From: an uncultured Rhizobiaceae group bacterium
GTDB taxonomy: Bacteria; Pseudomonadota; Alphaproteobacteria; Rhizobiales; Rhizobiaceae
Length of the DNA: 11,052 nt
Reading direction: 5' to 3'
Assembly (NCBI GenBank): GCA_937923355.1
Contig: CALAIO010000133.1
Span: forward strand, 1 to 11,052
The notes under the pieces were generated by a model. That model was given only the letters and a program-made list of their open reading frames with translations. It was not told where the DNA came from and did no database searches. The position numbers and the translations under genes are program-made. Below are positions 1 through 7,109 of this stretch, piece by piece (the stretch's first letter is position 1; the number at the start of each line of letters is the position of its first letter).

Positions 1-299
1 TCTTCAAACGTCCAGCCATTCTCTTTCATGACCCAATTAACAACAGAAACGGAAATTATCTCTTGAAGCCCCTTGAGAGACCGAAAGATCATCGTGCGAT
101 GCGCCCATGGGCATGCATGTGAAACGTATAGATGATATCGACCAGCTTCGGCCTTAAAACCAGCTTCACCACTTGGTCCCGCAGAGCCATCTGATGTTAC
201 CCAGCTTCGAAAGCCTGCTTGGTCGCGAACGAATTTACCATCGCTTTTCTTGGTATCATACCATTTGTCGTGCCATTTACCATCAACAAGTAAGCCCAT
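1..299 (-). CDS. yqjG: Glutathionyl-hydroquinone reductase (Xi-class GST, YqjG/EcsM4-type), N-terminal part, truncated by window edge
   Basis: The open frame gives 99 residues from the start and runs off the left edge without a stop. It begins MGLLVDGKWHDKWYD and contains FRSWVTSDG, FKAEAGRYHLYVS and the CPWAHRT motif, which are hallmarks of Xi-class glutathione transferases. The motif cysteine is residue 63, the same number as the catalytic Cys in E. coli YqjG. The family uses glutathione to reduce glutathionyl-hydroquinones in the cytoplasm. The C-terminal helical domain lies outside the window. Two adjacent ATGs exist, at 302 and 299. A GGAG at 309-306 is 6 bases from the second and only 3 from the first, and known members begin MGLL, so 299 is chosen. 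It is transcribed leftward, 116 bases after the end of the preceding minus-strand gene. No clear promoter was found in that gap. Confidence 0.93.
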   Translation of the reverse strand, partial: MGLLVDGKWHDKWYDTKKSDGKFVRDQAGFRSWVTSDGSAGPSGEAGFKAEAGRYHLYVSHACPWAHRTMIFRSLKGLQEIISVSVVNWVMKENGWTFE

Positions 300-415
300 C
301 ATACACTCCATTAAAAATCATTATTGGGAGCTAACATAACAGTTCTGCTGGAAATGGGTTCCCTCTAAATGTTGAACAATGCGTCAACCGATATGCATAC
401 CTAAGTTCGAAGCGC

Positions 416-1006
416 CTAGATTTGCTCACCTTTTTTAAGCAGCTCATCAATCAGTTTACGATGAAGATTGCGGCTATCCCCGCCACCAAAGGTCATGCCA
501 CCTGAGGTAAAAGCAGTACCATAGGTTTTCACAAGGTTTACCACCTGCCCCAAGCCTTCAATGAACTGATCTTTCTTGAGTTCTTTCAAAGGATGTACAA
601 AAACACTCAGAATGTGCTCTTTGGCTATCGCATATCGCGCATCAAGCGCGCTATCAAAATTTGCTTGCAGCATGCGGTATAATAATTGCTGATTAACACC
701 ATCTAGTGACTGTATGGCAACAAAGGCGCGCATTCTGTTATTCTTGGGATCCGTGATAATTGTAACGCCGACTTCGGCTATTGTTAACCGCATGGCACGA
801 CCACGGACTTCGGCCTTTTCATCAATCGCCAGTACGATCTCAGTCAACCGTTCCAACGTCATCCCTCCGTCTTCAGCTGATACTTGAGGATCAGTGTCTG
901 GGGCTATAATCTCAGGACTTTCCACGGGAGGTTCTGATGTGGATTGAGAATGTGCGGCAGTAACTGAAAAATACATAAATGCCAACAGGCAGAGAAAATA
1001 TCGCAT
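416..1006 (-). CDS. Secreted or periplasmic protein with a YbjN/CesT-like (type III chaperone-like) fold, function unknown
   Basis: 196 residues. The N-terminus (MRYFLCLLAFMYFSVTAAHSQ) is a short signal peptide with probable cleavage near residues 18-20. An acidic, Pro/Ser-rich spacer follows to about residue 48. The rest shows an alpha / beta-beta-beta / alpha / beta-beta / alpha pattern: a helix at about 50-63, strands around RLTIAEVGVTIITD and RMRAFVAIQSL, a helix with LLYRMLQANFD, a strand with HILSVFVHPL, and a long last helix with FIEGLGQVVNLVKTYG. This resembles the YbjN and class I secretion-chaperone superfamily. The tail is rich in Gly and basic residues. An AGGA lies about 9 bases before the ATG. 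Most YbjN-like proteins I know of are cytoplasmic, so export is the notable feature. The fold call comes from pattern only, and the biochemical role is unknown. Confidence 0.72.
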   Translation of the reverse strand: MRYFLCLLAFMYFSVTAAHSQSTSEPPVESPEIIAPDTDPQVSAEDGGMTLERLTEIVLAIDEKAEVRGRAMRLTIAEVGVTIITDPKNNRMRAFVAIQSLDGVNQQLLYRMLQANFDSALDARYAIAKEHILSVFVHPLKELKKDQFIEGLGQVVNLVKTYGTAFTSGGMTFGGGDSRNLHRKLIDELLKKGEQI

Positions 1007-1101
1007 AATAAAAACATCCTTTGCTACAGATTAACGTAGCGCAAGAAAGCTTCAATTCACAATGATGTTTAATTTGGTGAACTTGCTTTAAGGAAAGCTG
1101 T

Positions 1102-1386
1102 TTATCTGAAGCTGAGTTTTACCGCAGGTTGTCCGGCTGGTCCTTTAACACGTAAACGCGTATATTTTTTTGGCAAAGTCGCTCGTTGCGCACGGGAACC
1201 GTGACCCAGTAGGAATTTTATCAGGTTTTTGGTTTTTGACGCTGATCTTGGCTTAAACAAATCCAATCGCGTTGATCGAACCGTGTTAAATCGATCCAGC
1301 CCAATAGGCATATCTTTACGCTTCTTGCTCTTTACTTGAGCATGAAGATGATACTCTGATAAACCTCGGATAACTCTGTTACTCAT
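1102..1386 (-). CDS. Small, extremely basic hypothetical protein
   Basis: 94 residues that I do not recognise. It contains 24 Lys/Arg against 4 Asp/Glu, giving a strongly positive charge spread along the whole length. There is no signal peptide, membrane segment or cysteine. A GGAG lies 8 bases before the ATG, which supports translation. It starts 29 bases after the stop of the SPOR-domain carboxypeptidase and on the same strand, with no terminator between, so co-transcription is likely. Arginine codons are CGA (5), CGT (4) and AGA (3) with no CGC, unlike clpA, which favours CGC and CGT. This fits a recently acquired or weakly expressed gene, or a spurious frame. The charge would suit nucleic-acid or anionic-polymer binding, but no motif shows that. 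Confidence 0.55.
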   Translation of the reverse strand: MSNRVIRGLSEYHLHAQVKSKKRKDMPIGLDRFNTVRSTRLDLFKPRSASKTKNLIKFLLGHGSRAQRATLPKKYTRLRVKGPAGQPAVKLSFR

Positions 1387-1415
1387 ATCCGTTACTCCGA
1401 CCTTAATGGCCTAAC

Positions 1416-2789
1416 TCAACTATTCAGCGCCAAACATGCAAAACGCTTTTTCTTTAATATCTTACAAGCGCGACTGGCCTCTGCCTTGCCAGAAAACCCT
1501 ACGAAACGAGCTCTGTGTAAAACTGCATTTCCTTTGGCGACTGTTTCCGTGTAAAGGCTTTTACTACCCAGCGTCTTTGGAAAGTTAGCTTGCGCTTTCT
1601 TTAGAAGTCCAAGAGCACCATTTTTGTCCCCTGCTGCACCAATCTGAATAACCCAACCTGTCGGTTTTGGTTCAACATTACCTGTTGTAATCGGATCAAC
1701 ATACGCGACTTCTGAAGTGGGTCTTGCTGCTGGAACTGGCGCTACAGCTTGTGCAAGGCGCTTTTTAACGGATGCCTGATTAAAACCTGTAGCAGAAGCA
1801 ACAGTGACCGGTTTTTGAACATTGATAACTGCCTTGGCAACTTGCGTTGTTCTAAACTGCGGAACAGGGCCACGTTTTGGCAAACGAACTTCAGGTGCAG
1901 AAGCGACTACGATGTTACTCGATTTACGAGACGCAATGAGCTTTCTTTTATATCCACGTGATGCCTTAGGCAAATACTGCCTAATCAGTTTAGCCATTTG
2001 TGCGTTGCGGCTTTTACCTGAGCGGCCGCCTAATACTACGGCTACAATAGAACGTCTACCCGATTGCACTGATGATACCAAGTTAAAGCCTGATGCTCTT
2101 GTGTAACCAGTTTTAATACCATCTACACCCTTGATTTGACCCAATAAGCGATTGTGATTTCTATAGTTTTTCCCGGCGTATTTAAAATTACGAGTTTGAA
2201 AGTACTTATAATATTGAGGAAAATGCTCACGCAACGCAACACCAAGACGTGCCATATCACGCGCCGTGGTCAACTGCCCTCTTGAGGTCAAGCCGGACGC
2301 ATTTTTGAAGGTTGTATTTTTCATTCCCAATTGACGCGCCTTGCGGGTCATCATTTTGGCAAAGTTACCTTCTGTTCCACCAAGATGTTCTGCGACAGCT
2401 GCCGCAACATCATTGGCAGATTTTGTAGCCAGCGCAAAAACAGCATGTTCTGCTGCAATTGAGCGCCCTGCTTTGATGCCAAGTTTTGAGGGTGGCTTGG
2501 ATGCTGCATATTTTGACATGCGAATACGTGTCTTTTTAGACATTTTGCGCTCGGCAAAAGCCTCAAACATCATATACATCGTCATCATCTTGGTGAGCGA
2601 TGCAGGATACCGAATGGCATCAGCCTTGTATGAATAGAGTGTCTTGCCAGTCTTAGCATCGATAACGATGCCCGCATATTTTGCGTTAGCAAATGCAGAA
2701 CCGCCCGAAAGATTGCCGGAAACAACGAATGTAATCGTAGCCAACGCCAGCGCTATGCGGCGAAGCCAAAAAGCAGATAGGGTACGCAA
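1416..2789 (-). CDS. Serine-type D-Ala-D-Ala carboxypeptidase (PBP5/DacA-like, peptidase S11) with C-terminal SPOR domain
   Basis: This periplasmic, low-molecular-weight penicillin-binding protein should trim the terminal D-Ala from peptidoglycan stem peptides. From the chosen start it is 457 residues: a signal peptide (MRTLSAFWLRRIALALAT..., cleavage after SAFA near residue 34), then an S11 peptidase domain to about residue 270. Its catalytic motifs are SLTK (S64, K67), SAN (S124, N126) and KTG (K226). A low-complexity linker leads to a SPOR domain at about 377-457, which in this family binds denuded glycan at the septum; it carries a cysteine pair (C442, C452). No ATG exists before the catalytic domain. 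TTG at 2789 has GGGGA 7 bases upstream and gives a clean signal peptide. The longer frame from TTG 2882 would put 31 residues ahead of it with no ribosome-binding site. The basic 94-residue gene follows on the same strand. Confidence 0.93.
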   Translation of the reverse strand: MRTLSAFWLRRIALALATITFVVSGNLSGGSAFANAKYAGIVIDAKTGKTLYSYKADAIRYPASLTKMMTMYMMFEAFAERKMSKKTRIRMSKYAASKPPSKLGIKAGRSIAAEHAVFALATKSANDVAAAVAEHLGGTEGNFAKMMTRKARQLGMKNTTFKNASGLTSRGQLTTARDMARLGVALREHFPQYYKYFQTRNFKYAGKNYRNHNRLLGQIKGVDGIKTGYTRASGFNLVSSVQSGRRSIVAVVLGGRSGKSRNAQMAKLIRQYLPKASRGYKRKLIASRKSSNIVVASAPEVRLPKRGPVPQFRTTQVAKAVINVQKPVTVASATGFNQASVKKRLAQAVAPVPAARPTSEVAYVDPITTGNVEPKPTGWVIQIGAAGDKNGALGLLKKAQANFPKTLGSKSLYTETVAKGNAVLHRARFVGFSGKAEASRACKILKKKRFACLALNS

Positions 2790-2893
2790 TACCTTTTCCC
2801 CGTCTAAGTTCCCCCGAAACGAAGGGGGTATGCTTGAAACTAATAGAGCGCCAAATACTGCAGCGCGCCAACCTTCAAACAAACTATACGAGC

Positions 2894-2920
2894 TTGGTTA
2901 CCAAACGGTTTATGATAAAC
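2894..2920. repeat. Overlapping short palindromes in the carboxypeptidase leader, possible operator
   Basis: Three odd-length perfect palindromes run into each other: TTGGTTACCAA (2894-2904), AAACGGTTT (2903-2911) and GTTTATGATAAAC (2908-2920). They lie about 105-130 bases upstream of the preferred TTG start of the carboxypeptidase. Such a cluster could be a repressor or activator site. Short palindromes are frequent by chance in AT-rich DNA, and I recognise no specific regulator. Confidence 0.25.
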
Positions 2921-2929
2921 AAATGCTTC

Positions 2930-2964
2930 GTTAATTTTTTAAAATTGTAGTTAATTGCGTTAAT
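2930..2964. repeat. Triple GTTAAT motif in the divergent region
   Basis: GTTAAT occurs at 2930-2935, 2950-2955 and 2959-2964, with start-to-start distances of 20 and 9 bases, all in the same orientation. On the opposite strand these read ATTAAC and contain TTAAC, the core of the CtrA half-site. However, no pair has the 7-base TTAA spacing of a classical CtrA box. A binding-site role is inference only. Confidence 0.25.
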
Positions 2965-3026
2965 AACGCGGCGTCATCTAACCAGATTTTTATTGAATAT
3001 TATTGAAAAGAACTCTGCTCAGACTA

Positions 3027-3054
3027 TTGCGAGTGGTAAATCGCGCATTATATT
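3027..3054 (+). promoter_or_regulatory. Candidate housekeeping promoter for clpS-clpA
   Basis: TTGCGA (3027-3032) and TATATT (3049-3054) are separated by 16 bases, matching 4 of 6 and 5 of 6 positions of the -35 and -10 consensus. Transcription would begin near 3061, leaving a leader of about 63 bases before the clpS ATG. I saw no clear heat-shock (RpoH-type) promoter in the region. The call rests on consensus matching alone. Confidence 0.4.
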
Positions 3055-3123
3055 ATCCATTGAAGATAAACACGTTCGAAACATAACGAACTCCTCACAG
3101 CATATATTTCTGCAAGGGTAATA

Positions 3124-3471
3124 ATGACAAATATAATAAAAATGCAGGATGACAGCCAAAAAGGCGATGATGAAGGCAATGGCACGGGTCTTGCTACAAA
3201 AGTTAGACCCAAAACAAAAAAACCAAGTCTATATCGCGTACTTTTGTTGAATGATGACTTTACACCAATGGAATTTGTTGTTCATGTGTTGGAAAGGTTT
3301 TTTTCAAAAACAGGTGACCAGGCAACTCAAATCATGTTGCATGTTCACAATAATGGCGTTGGAGAGTGTGGCGTCTTTACATATGAGGTTGCGGAAACCA
3401 AAGTAACCCAAGTTATGGACTTCGCTCAAAAACACCAGCATCCGCTACAATGCGTGATGGAAAAGAAATAA
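3124..3471 (+). CDS. clpS: ATP-dependent Clp protease adaptor ClpS
   Basis: 115 residues. ClpS recognises proteins with bulky hydrophobic N-terminal residues (N-degrons) and hands them to ClpA for degradation by ClpAP. Residues 1-34 are a flexible polar and basic extension, needed in the family for delivery. The core starts at [16 protein letters not shown], whose N43 and D44 match the alpha-amino-binding pair of E. coli ClpS (N34, D35). M49 matches the gatekeeper Met, and H75 in LHVHNNG matches H66. The conserved [13 protein letters not shown] segment and the [10 protein letters not shown] end are also present, so the protein looks complete. AAGGG sits 5 bases before the ATG. clpA follows after 19 bases on the same strand, indicating one operon. 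A second, ClpA-independent ClpS copy elsewhere in the genome cannot be excluded. Confidence 0.97.
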   Translation: MTNIIKMQDDSQKGDDEGNGTGLATKVRPKTKKPSLYRVLLLNDDFTPMEFVVHVLERFFSKTGDQATQIMLHVHNNGVGECGVFTYEVAETKVTQVMDFAQKHQHPLQCVMEKK

Positions 3472-3490
3472 AACAGAACGGAAAAAGAAT

Positions 3491-5932
3491 TTGCCATCTT
3501 TTACAGACAGCCTAGAAAAAGCCCTTCATAAGGCCCTCACCTATGCAAATGATCGAGCGCAGGAATATGCAACGCTTGAGCATTTATTGCTAGCGCTTAC
3601 AGACGATGAAGATGCTGCAAGCGTAATGAAGGCCTGTAATGTAGACCTTAAGGTTCTGCGTGAAAATCTTACAGATTATATTGATACGGAACTGTCAAAC
3701 CTCGTGACAGGTTATAATGAAGATTCAAAGCCCACGGCAGGATTTCAGCGTGTAATTCAACGAGCCGTCATACATGTACAATCATCCGGCCGCGAAGAAG
3801 TGACTGGTGCAAATGTCCTGGTAGCGATTTTTGCCGAACGTGAGAGCCATGCAGCTTACTTCCTGCAAGAACAAGATATGACGCGCTATGATGCGGTGAA
3901 TTTCATTTCACATGGCATCGCAAAAAAAGCTGGCGGTTCAGAAGCAAGGCCAGTCCGTGGCATAGAAGAAGAACAAGGCCAAATGGGCGAAGAGGAACAG
4001 CAAAACAAGGCTGATGCGCTCAGCAGTTATTGTGTGAATCTAAACGAAAAAGCTAAAGCTGGCCGCATTGACCCGCTTATTGGCCGTGTTGAAGAAGTGA
4101 ACCGAACCATTCAGGTTTTGTGCCGTCGCTCAAAAAACAACCCGCTATATGTAGGTGACTCTGGTGTTGGTAAAACAGCCATTGCTGAAGGCTTGGCAAA
4201 ACGCATTACTGAAGGTGATGTGCCAGAAGTCTTGTTAGAAAGCACAATTTTCTCCCTTGATATGGGTACCCTCCTCGCGGGTACACGCTATCGCGGCGAT
4301 TTTGAAGAGCGCTTAAAACAAGTGGTCAAGGAAATTGAAGAAACGCCAGGCGCAGTACTTTTCATTGATGAAATTCATACTGTCATCGGCGCAGGTGCTA
4401 CTTCCGGTGGCGCAATGGACGCCTCTAACTTGTTGAAGCCTGCTCTTTCATCAGGCACAATCCGCTGTATTGGTTCGACAACTTATAAAGAATACCGTCA
4501 GTTCTTCGAAAAAGACCGTGCTCTTGTTCGCCGCTTCCAGAAAATTGATGTCAAAGAACCATCCATCGAAGATGCAATTGATATCATGAAAGGCTTAAAG
4601 CCTTACTTTGAGGACTTCCACGCTGTCGAATATACAGATGAAGCAATCAAGGGGGCGGTCGAACTTTCATCACGCTACATCAATGACCGTAAATTGCCAG
4701 ACAAGGCAATTGATGTGATTGATGAAACAGGTGCGTCGCAAATGTTGGTGCCTGCTGACAAGCGCAAAAAGAAAATCGACATACAGGAAATCGAAGCAAC
4801 CATTGCAACAATGGCACGCATTCCACCCAAAACGGTTTCAAAGGATGACGTTCAAGTTCTGTCAAACCTCGACACACAGTTAAAGCGAGTTGTTTACGGA
4901 CAAGATGATGCCATTGACGCATTATCTGCCGCCATTAAACTTTCTCGTGCTGGCCTCCGCGAACCTGAAAAACCAATTGGTTCTTACCTGTTCTCAGGCC
5001 CAACGGGTGTAGGTAAAACAGAAGTCGCAAAGCAATTGGCAAGTTCGCTTGGCGTTGAGCTTCTACGTTTCGACATGTCTGAATATATGGAGCGTCACAC
5101 AGTATCGCGTCTCATAGGTGCGCCTCCAGGCTATGTTGGCTTTGACCAAGGTGGTCTTCTGACTGACGGTGTTGATCAACATCCACATTGTGTTTTGCTG
5201 TTGGATGAAATCGAAAAAGCCCACCCTGACCTTTTCAATATTTTGTTGCAGGTCATGGATAATGGCAAACTTACCGATAACAACGGCAAGTCAGTTGATT
5301 TCCGCAATACAATCATCATTATGACAACCAACGCTGGTGCAGCTGAGGCACAAAAATCTGCAATTGGTTTTGGCTCAACAAAACGCACAGGCGATGACGA
5401 AGAAGCAATTAATCGCCTCTTTGCACCCGAGTTTAGAAACCGCCTTGATGCAATTGTACCGTTTGGCACGCTCCCAACACCGGTCATTCATAAGATTGTT
5501 GAAAAGTTCATCATGCAACTGGAAGCACAGCTTGCAGAACGCAATGTAACTTTTGAACTTACAAAAGATGCGATTAGCTGGATTGCCAAAAAAGGCTTTG
5601 ATGACAGAATGGGTGCCCGACCACTAGGCCGTGTTATTCAAGAACACATCAAAAAACCGCTCGCAGATGAAGTACTCTTTGGAAAACTGCAAAAAGGTGG
5701 CACGGTTAAAGTTAGCCTCACTAAGGATGAATTGGGCAAGGAGAAAATTGCACTGGAAAGCATTGAAGACAAACCGGTCAAAAAACCTTCAAAACCAAAG
5801 ACAACCAGTAAGGCAAAAGCAAAGCCTGCAACCAAGTCTGCTGCAAAACCAAAAGCAACGCGCAAACCACCTGGCAAGCGCAATGGTGGCGGTGGCGCAT
5901 CAGTACCAAAGGTTCCTCTCAAAACCAAATAA
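3491..5932 (+). CDS. clpA: ATP-dependent Clp protease ATP-binding subunit ClpA
   Basis: 813 residues. ClpA is the cytoplasmic AAA+ unfoldase that threads substrates into ClpP. Domains in order: Clp_N double repeat (about 1-150, [16 protein letters not shown]), an acidic linker, D1 with Walker A GDSGVGKT (K228) and Walker B FIDE (E294), D2 with Walker A GPTGVGKT (K509) and Walker B LLLDE (E573), and the ClpP-docking loop IGF at 625-627. Motif positions sit a constant 8 residues beyond E. coli ClpA. Residues from about 761 to 813 form an added Lys/Pro/Ala/Thr-rich tail with GGGG, ending VPKVPLKTK. The start is TTG at 3491, fixed by homology to the family N-terminus MPSF. Only a weak GGA lies 8 bases upstream, so translation may depend on clpS 19 bases before. 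A terminator follows at 5956. Confidence 0.98.
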   Translation: MPSFTDSLEKALHKALTYANDRAQEYATLEHLLLALTDDEDAASVMKACNVDLKVLRENLTDYIDTELSNLVTGYNEDSKPTAGFQRVIQRAVIHVQSSGREEVTGANVLVAIFAERESHAAYFLQEQDMTRYDAVNFISHGIAKKAGGSEARPVRGIEEEQGQMGEEEQQNKADALSSYCVNLNEKAKAGRIDPLIGRVEEVNRTIQVLCRRSKNNPLYVGDSGVGKTAIAEGLAKRITEGDVPEVLLESTIFSLDMGTLLAGTRYRGDFEERLKQVVKEIEETPGAVLFIDEIHTVIGAGATSGGAMDASNLLKPALSSGTIRCIGSTTYKEYRQFFEKDRALVRRFQKIDVKEPSIEDAIDIMKGLKPYFEDFHAVEYTDEAIKGAVELSSRYINDRKLPDKAIDVIDETGASQMLVPADKRKKKIDIQEIEATIATMARIPPKTVSKDDVQVLSNLDTQLKRVVYGQDDAIDALSAAIKLSRAGLREPEKPIGSYLFSGPTGVGKTEVAKQLASSLGVELLRFDMSEYMERHTVSRLIGAPPGYVGFDQGGLLTDGVDQHPHCVLLLDEIEKAHPDLFNILLQVMDNGKLTDNNGKSVDFRNTIIIMTTNAGAAEAQKSAIGFGSTKRTGDDEEAINRLFAPEFRNRLDAIVPFGTLPTPVIHKIVEKFIMQLEAQLAERNVTFELTKDAISWIAKKGFDDRMGARPLGRVIQEHIKKPLADEVLFGKLQKGGTVKVSLTKDELGKEKIALESIEDKPVKKPSKPKTTSKAKAKPATKSAAKPKATRKPPGKRNGGGGASVPKVPLKTK

Positions 5933-5955
5933 GCATTATTAAATGGCAAACTCTC

Positions 5956-5998
5956 AAAGGCGTTAGGAAACAGTTCCTTAACGCCTTTTTGTTATTTT
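5956..5998 (+). terminator. Intrinsic terminator of the clpS-clpA operon
   Basis: A stem of about 13 base pairs with one bulged A forms between 5956-5969 (AAAGGCGTTAGGAA) and 5974-5988 (TTCCTTAACGCCTTT). The loop is ACAG, and a T-rich run follows (TTTTTGTTATTTT). It begins 24 bases after the clpA stop and isolates clpSA from the PAP2 gene. Confidence 0.9.
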
Positions 5999-6028
5999 GC
6001 GTAAAATTTTAATGACTTGGAAAAAGCC

Positions 6029-6988
6029 ATGAACTGGAAAGCCTCGCTTTGCGAACGAATGCACCTTAAGCCTACTGAATTTTTTATGGGTCTAATTTCA
6101 TTATCTGCGTTGATCGTAGATATTGCTCTTGTGCTATACAAAGGCGTCAAACTGGATCTTCCAGGCTATGCAGGCATAGCAATTGTTGGCTTCCCAATGA
6201 TTTTTGTTGGACTTTATTATCGTATGAGCGAGCGTAGTGAACGCATAGCCTCTGCAATGATTTGCTCAGGAATATTTATTTTATTTTCAGCCTGCCTATC
6301 GTTGTTTAACTATCTAATGTTGCCGTTAAACCGCCCAACAATAGATGTTTCCATTACAGCAATTGACGCGATGCTCGGCTTTAACTGGCCTGAAGTCATG
6401 GCTTTCGCTGCTCAATATCCAACAGTCGTTTTCATCATGAAACTGGCTTATCTCAGCACTTTACCACAATTGGCAATTTTGGTTGTTATCCTGGGTTTAT
6501 CCGGGCGTGCGCGTGATCTTCATGTCATGCTGACATCCGTAACAATTACTGCAACATTGACAATCTGTTTTTGGGGGGTATTTCCAACGCTTGGTGCAAA
6601 GTCTCTATACAATGTATCACCAGAAATATGGCAGATAATCAATCCGCCCGTAAACCGTGAGTATGCACTTGAGTTAATCAGGGTTGCACGCGAAGGTGCA
6701 CCATTCATAACACCATCAGAAATTCGTGGCTTAATCGCCTTCCCTTCTTACCATGCAGTCCTTTCATTCACCGCAATGTACGCTGCATGGAACTTGAAGA
6801 TTGCCGGACCAATTTATTTTGTGATTAATCTGCTGATACTACCTGGCATTTTCATTCACGGTGGTCACCATTTCATTGATCTTCCTGCAGGCTTCCTGAT
6901 GTTTGCCTTTGGCACATGGCTAGCACGACGCGCAGTCCATGATGACTATGTGAAATACAATTTACCAAGTTACATCATTGCAAGGTGA
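6029..6988 (+). CDS. Integral membrane PAP2 (type 2 phosphatidic acid phosphatase) family protein
   Basis: 319 residues from ATG 6029, with roughly seven or eight hydrophobic segments (for example at 15-37, 45-63, 72-95, 130-155, 163-187, 260-277 and 282-300). Near the C-terminus are FPSYHAVLSF (S240, H242) and HGGHHFIDLPAG (H280/H281, D284). These match the PSxH and HxxxD motifs of the PAP2 phosphatase/transferase superfamily, here closest in style to the PAP2_3 / inositol-phosphorylceramide synthase-like branch. LNRPT may be a remnant of the first PAP2 motif (KxxxxxxRP). It would act on a lipid phosphate or undecaprenyl-type substrate at the inner membrane; the substrate cannot be read from sequence. 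The in-frame TTG at 6017 lacks a ribosome-binding site, whereas ATG 6029 has GGA 7 bases upstream. It stands alone behind the clpA terminator. Confidence 0.85.
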   Translation: MNWKASLCERMHLKPTEFFMGLISLSALIVDIALVLYKGVKLDLPGYAGIAIVGFPMIFVGLYYRMSERSERIASAMICSGIFILFSACLSLFNYLMLPLNRPTIDVSITAIDAMLGFNWPEVMAFAAQYPTVVFIMKLAYLSTLPQLAILVVILGLSGRARDLHVMLTSVTITATLTICFWGVFPTLGAKSLYNVSPEIWQIINPPVNREYALELIRVAREGAPFITPSEIRGLIAFPSYHAVLSFTAMYAAWNLKIAGPIYFVINLLILPGIFIHGGHHFIDLPAGFLMFAFGTWLARRAVHDDYVKYNLPSYIIAR

Positions 6989-7068
6989 AACATAAGTTTA
7001 CCGCGCTTCATGCTTTTACCCTCTAATGGACAAGTTCCAGCCTGATTGCAGTCTCATTCCGATAGGAA

Positions 7069-7091
7069 AATGCTTTATCAAAAAAAGCATT
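7069..7091 (+). promoter_or_regulatory. Hairpin directly ahead of the ribosome-binding site of the 103-residue protein gene
   Basis: AATGCTTT (7069-7076) and AAAGCATT (7084-7091) are perfect 8-base inverted arms with a 7-base A-rich loop. The downstream arm ends 3 bases before the AAGGGAG ribosome-binding site (7095-7101). In RNA it could affect translation or mRNA stability. It lacks a following T-run, so it is not a terminator. Confidence 0.4.
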
Positions 7092-7109
7092 CTTAAGGGA
7101 GAAGCAAAC

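Larger units (their letters stand above)
2790..3123. other. Divergent intergenic region between the carboxypeptidase gene and clpS
   Basis: This 334-base stretch has no convincing gene. It must hold the promoters of the leftward carboxypeptidase gene and of rightward clpS-clpA. The part nearest the carboxypeptidase (2790-2882) stays open in the carboxypeptidase frame but lacks an ATG and is probably leader. The middle is AT-rich, with clustered short palindromes (2894-2920) and three GTTAAT copies (2930-2964). A candidate clpS promoter lies at 3027-3054. The remaining bases up to the clpS ribosome-binding site (AAGGG at 3114-3118) show nothing distinctive. Confidence 0.7.

Noticed and set aside
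1022..1045. Imperfect inverted repeat TTGCTAC ... GTAGCGCAA before the YbjN-like gene
   Set aside because: The stem needs a 2-base bulge and has only about 7 pairs, with an interrupted T-run, too weak to call a terminator.
1749..2934. Plus-strand open frames opposite the carboxypeptidase gene
   Set aside because: They lie antisense to a well-supported peptidase and SPOR gene, have no recognisable domains, and mirror its codon pattern.
2931..2963. Classical CtrA box (TTAA-N7-TTAAC)
   Set aside because: TTAA cores are present, but the distances between them are 4, 8 and 5 bases, never 7, so only an irregular cluster is reported.
7026..7109. 28-residue N-terminal extension of the small helical protein
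   Set aside because: No ribosome-binding site at 7026, the translated segment contains the leader hairpin, and ATG 7110 has AAGGGAG at ideal distance.
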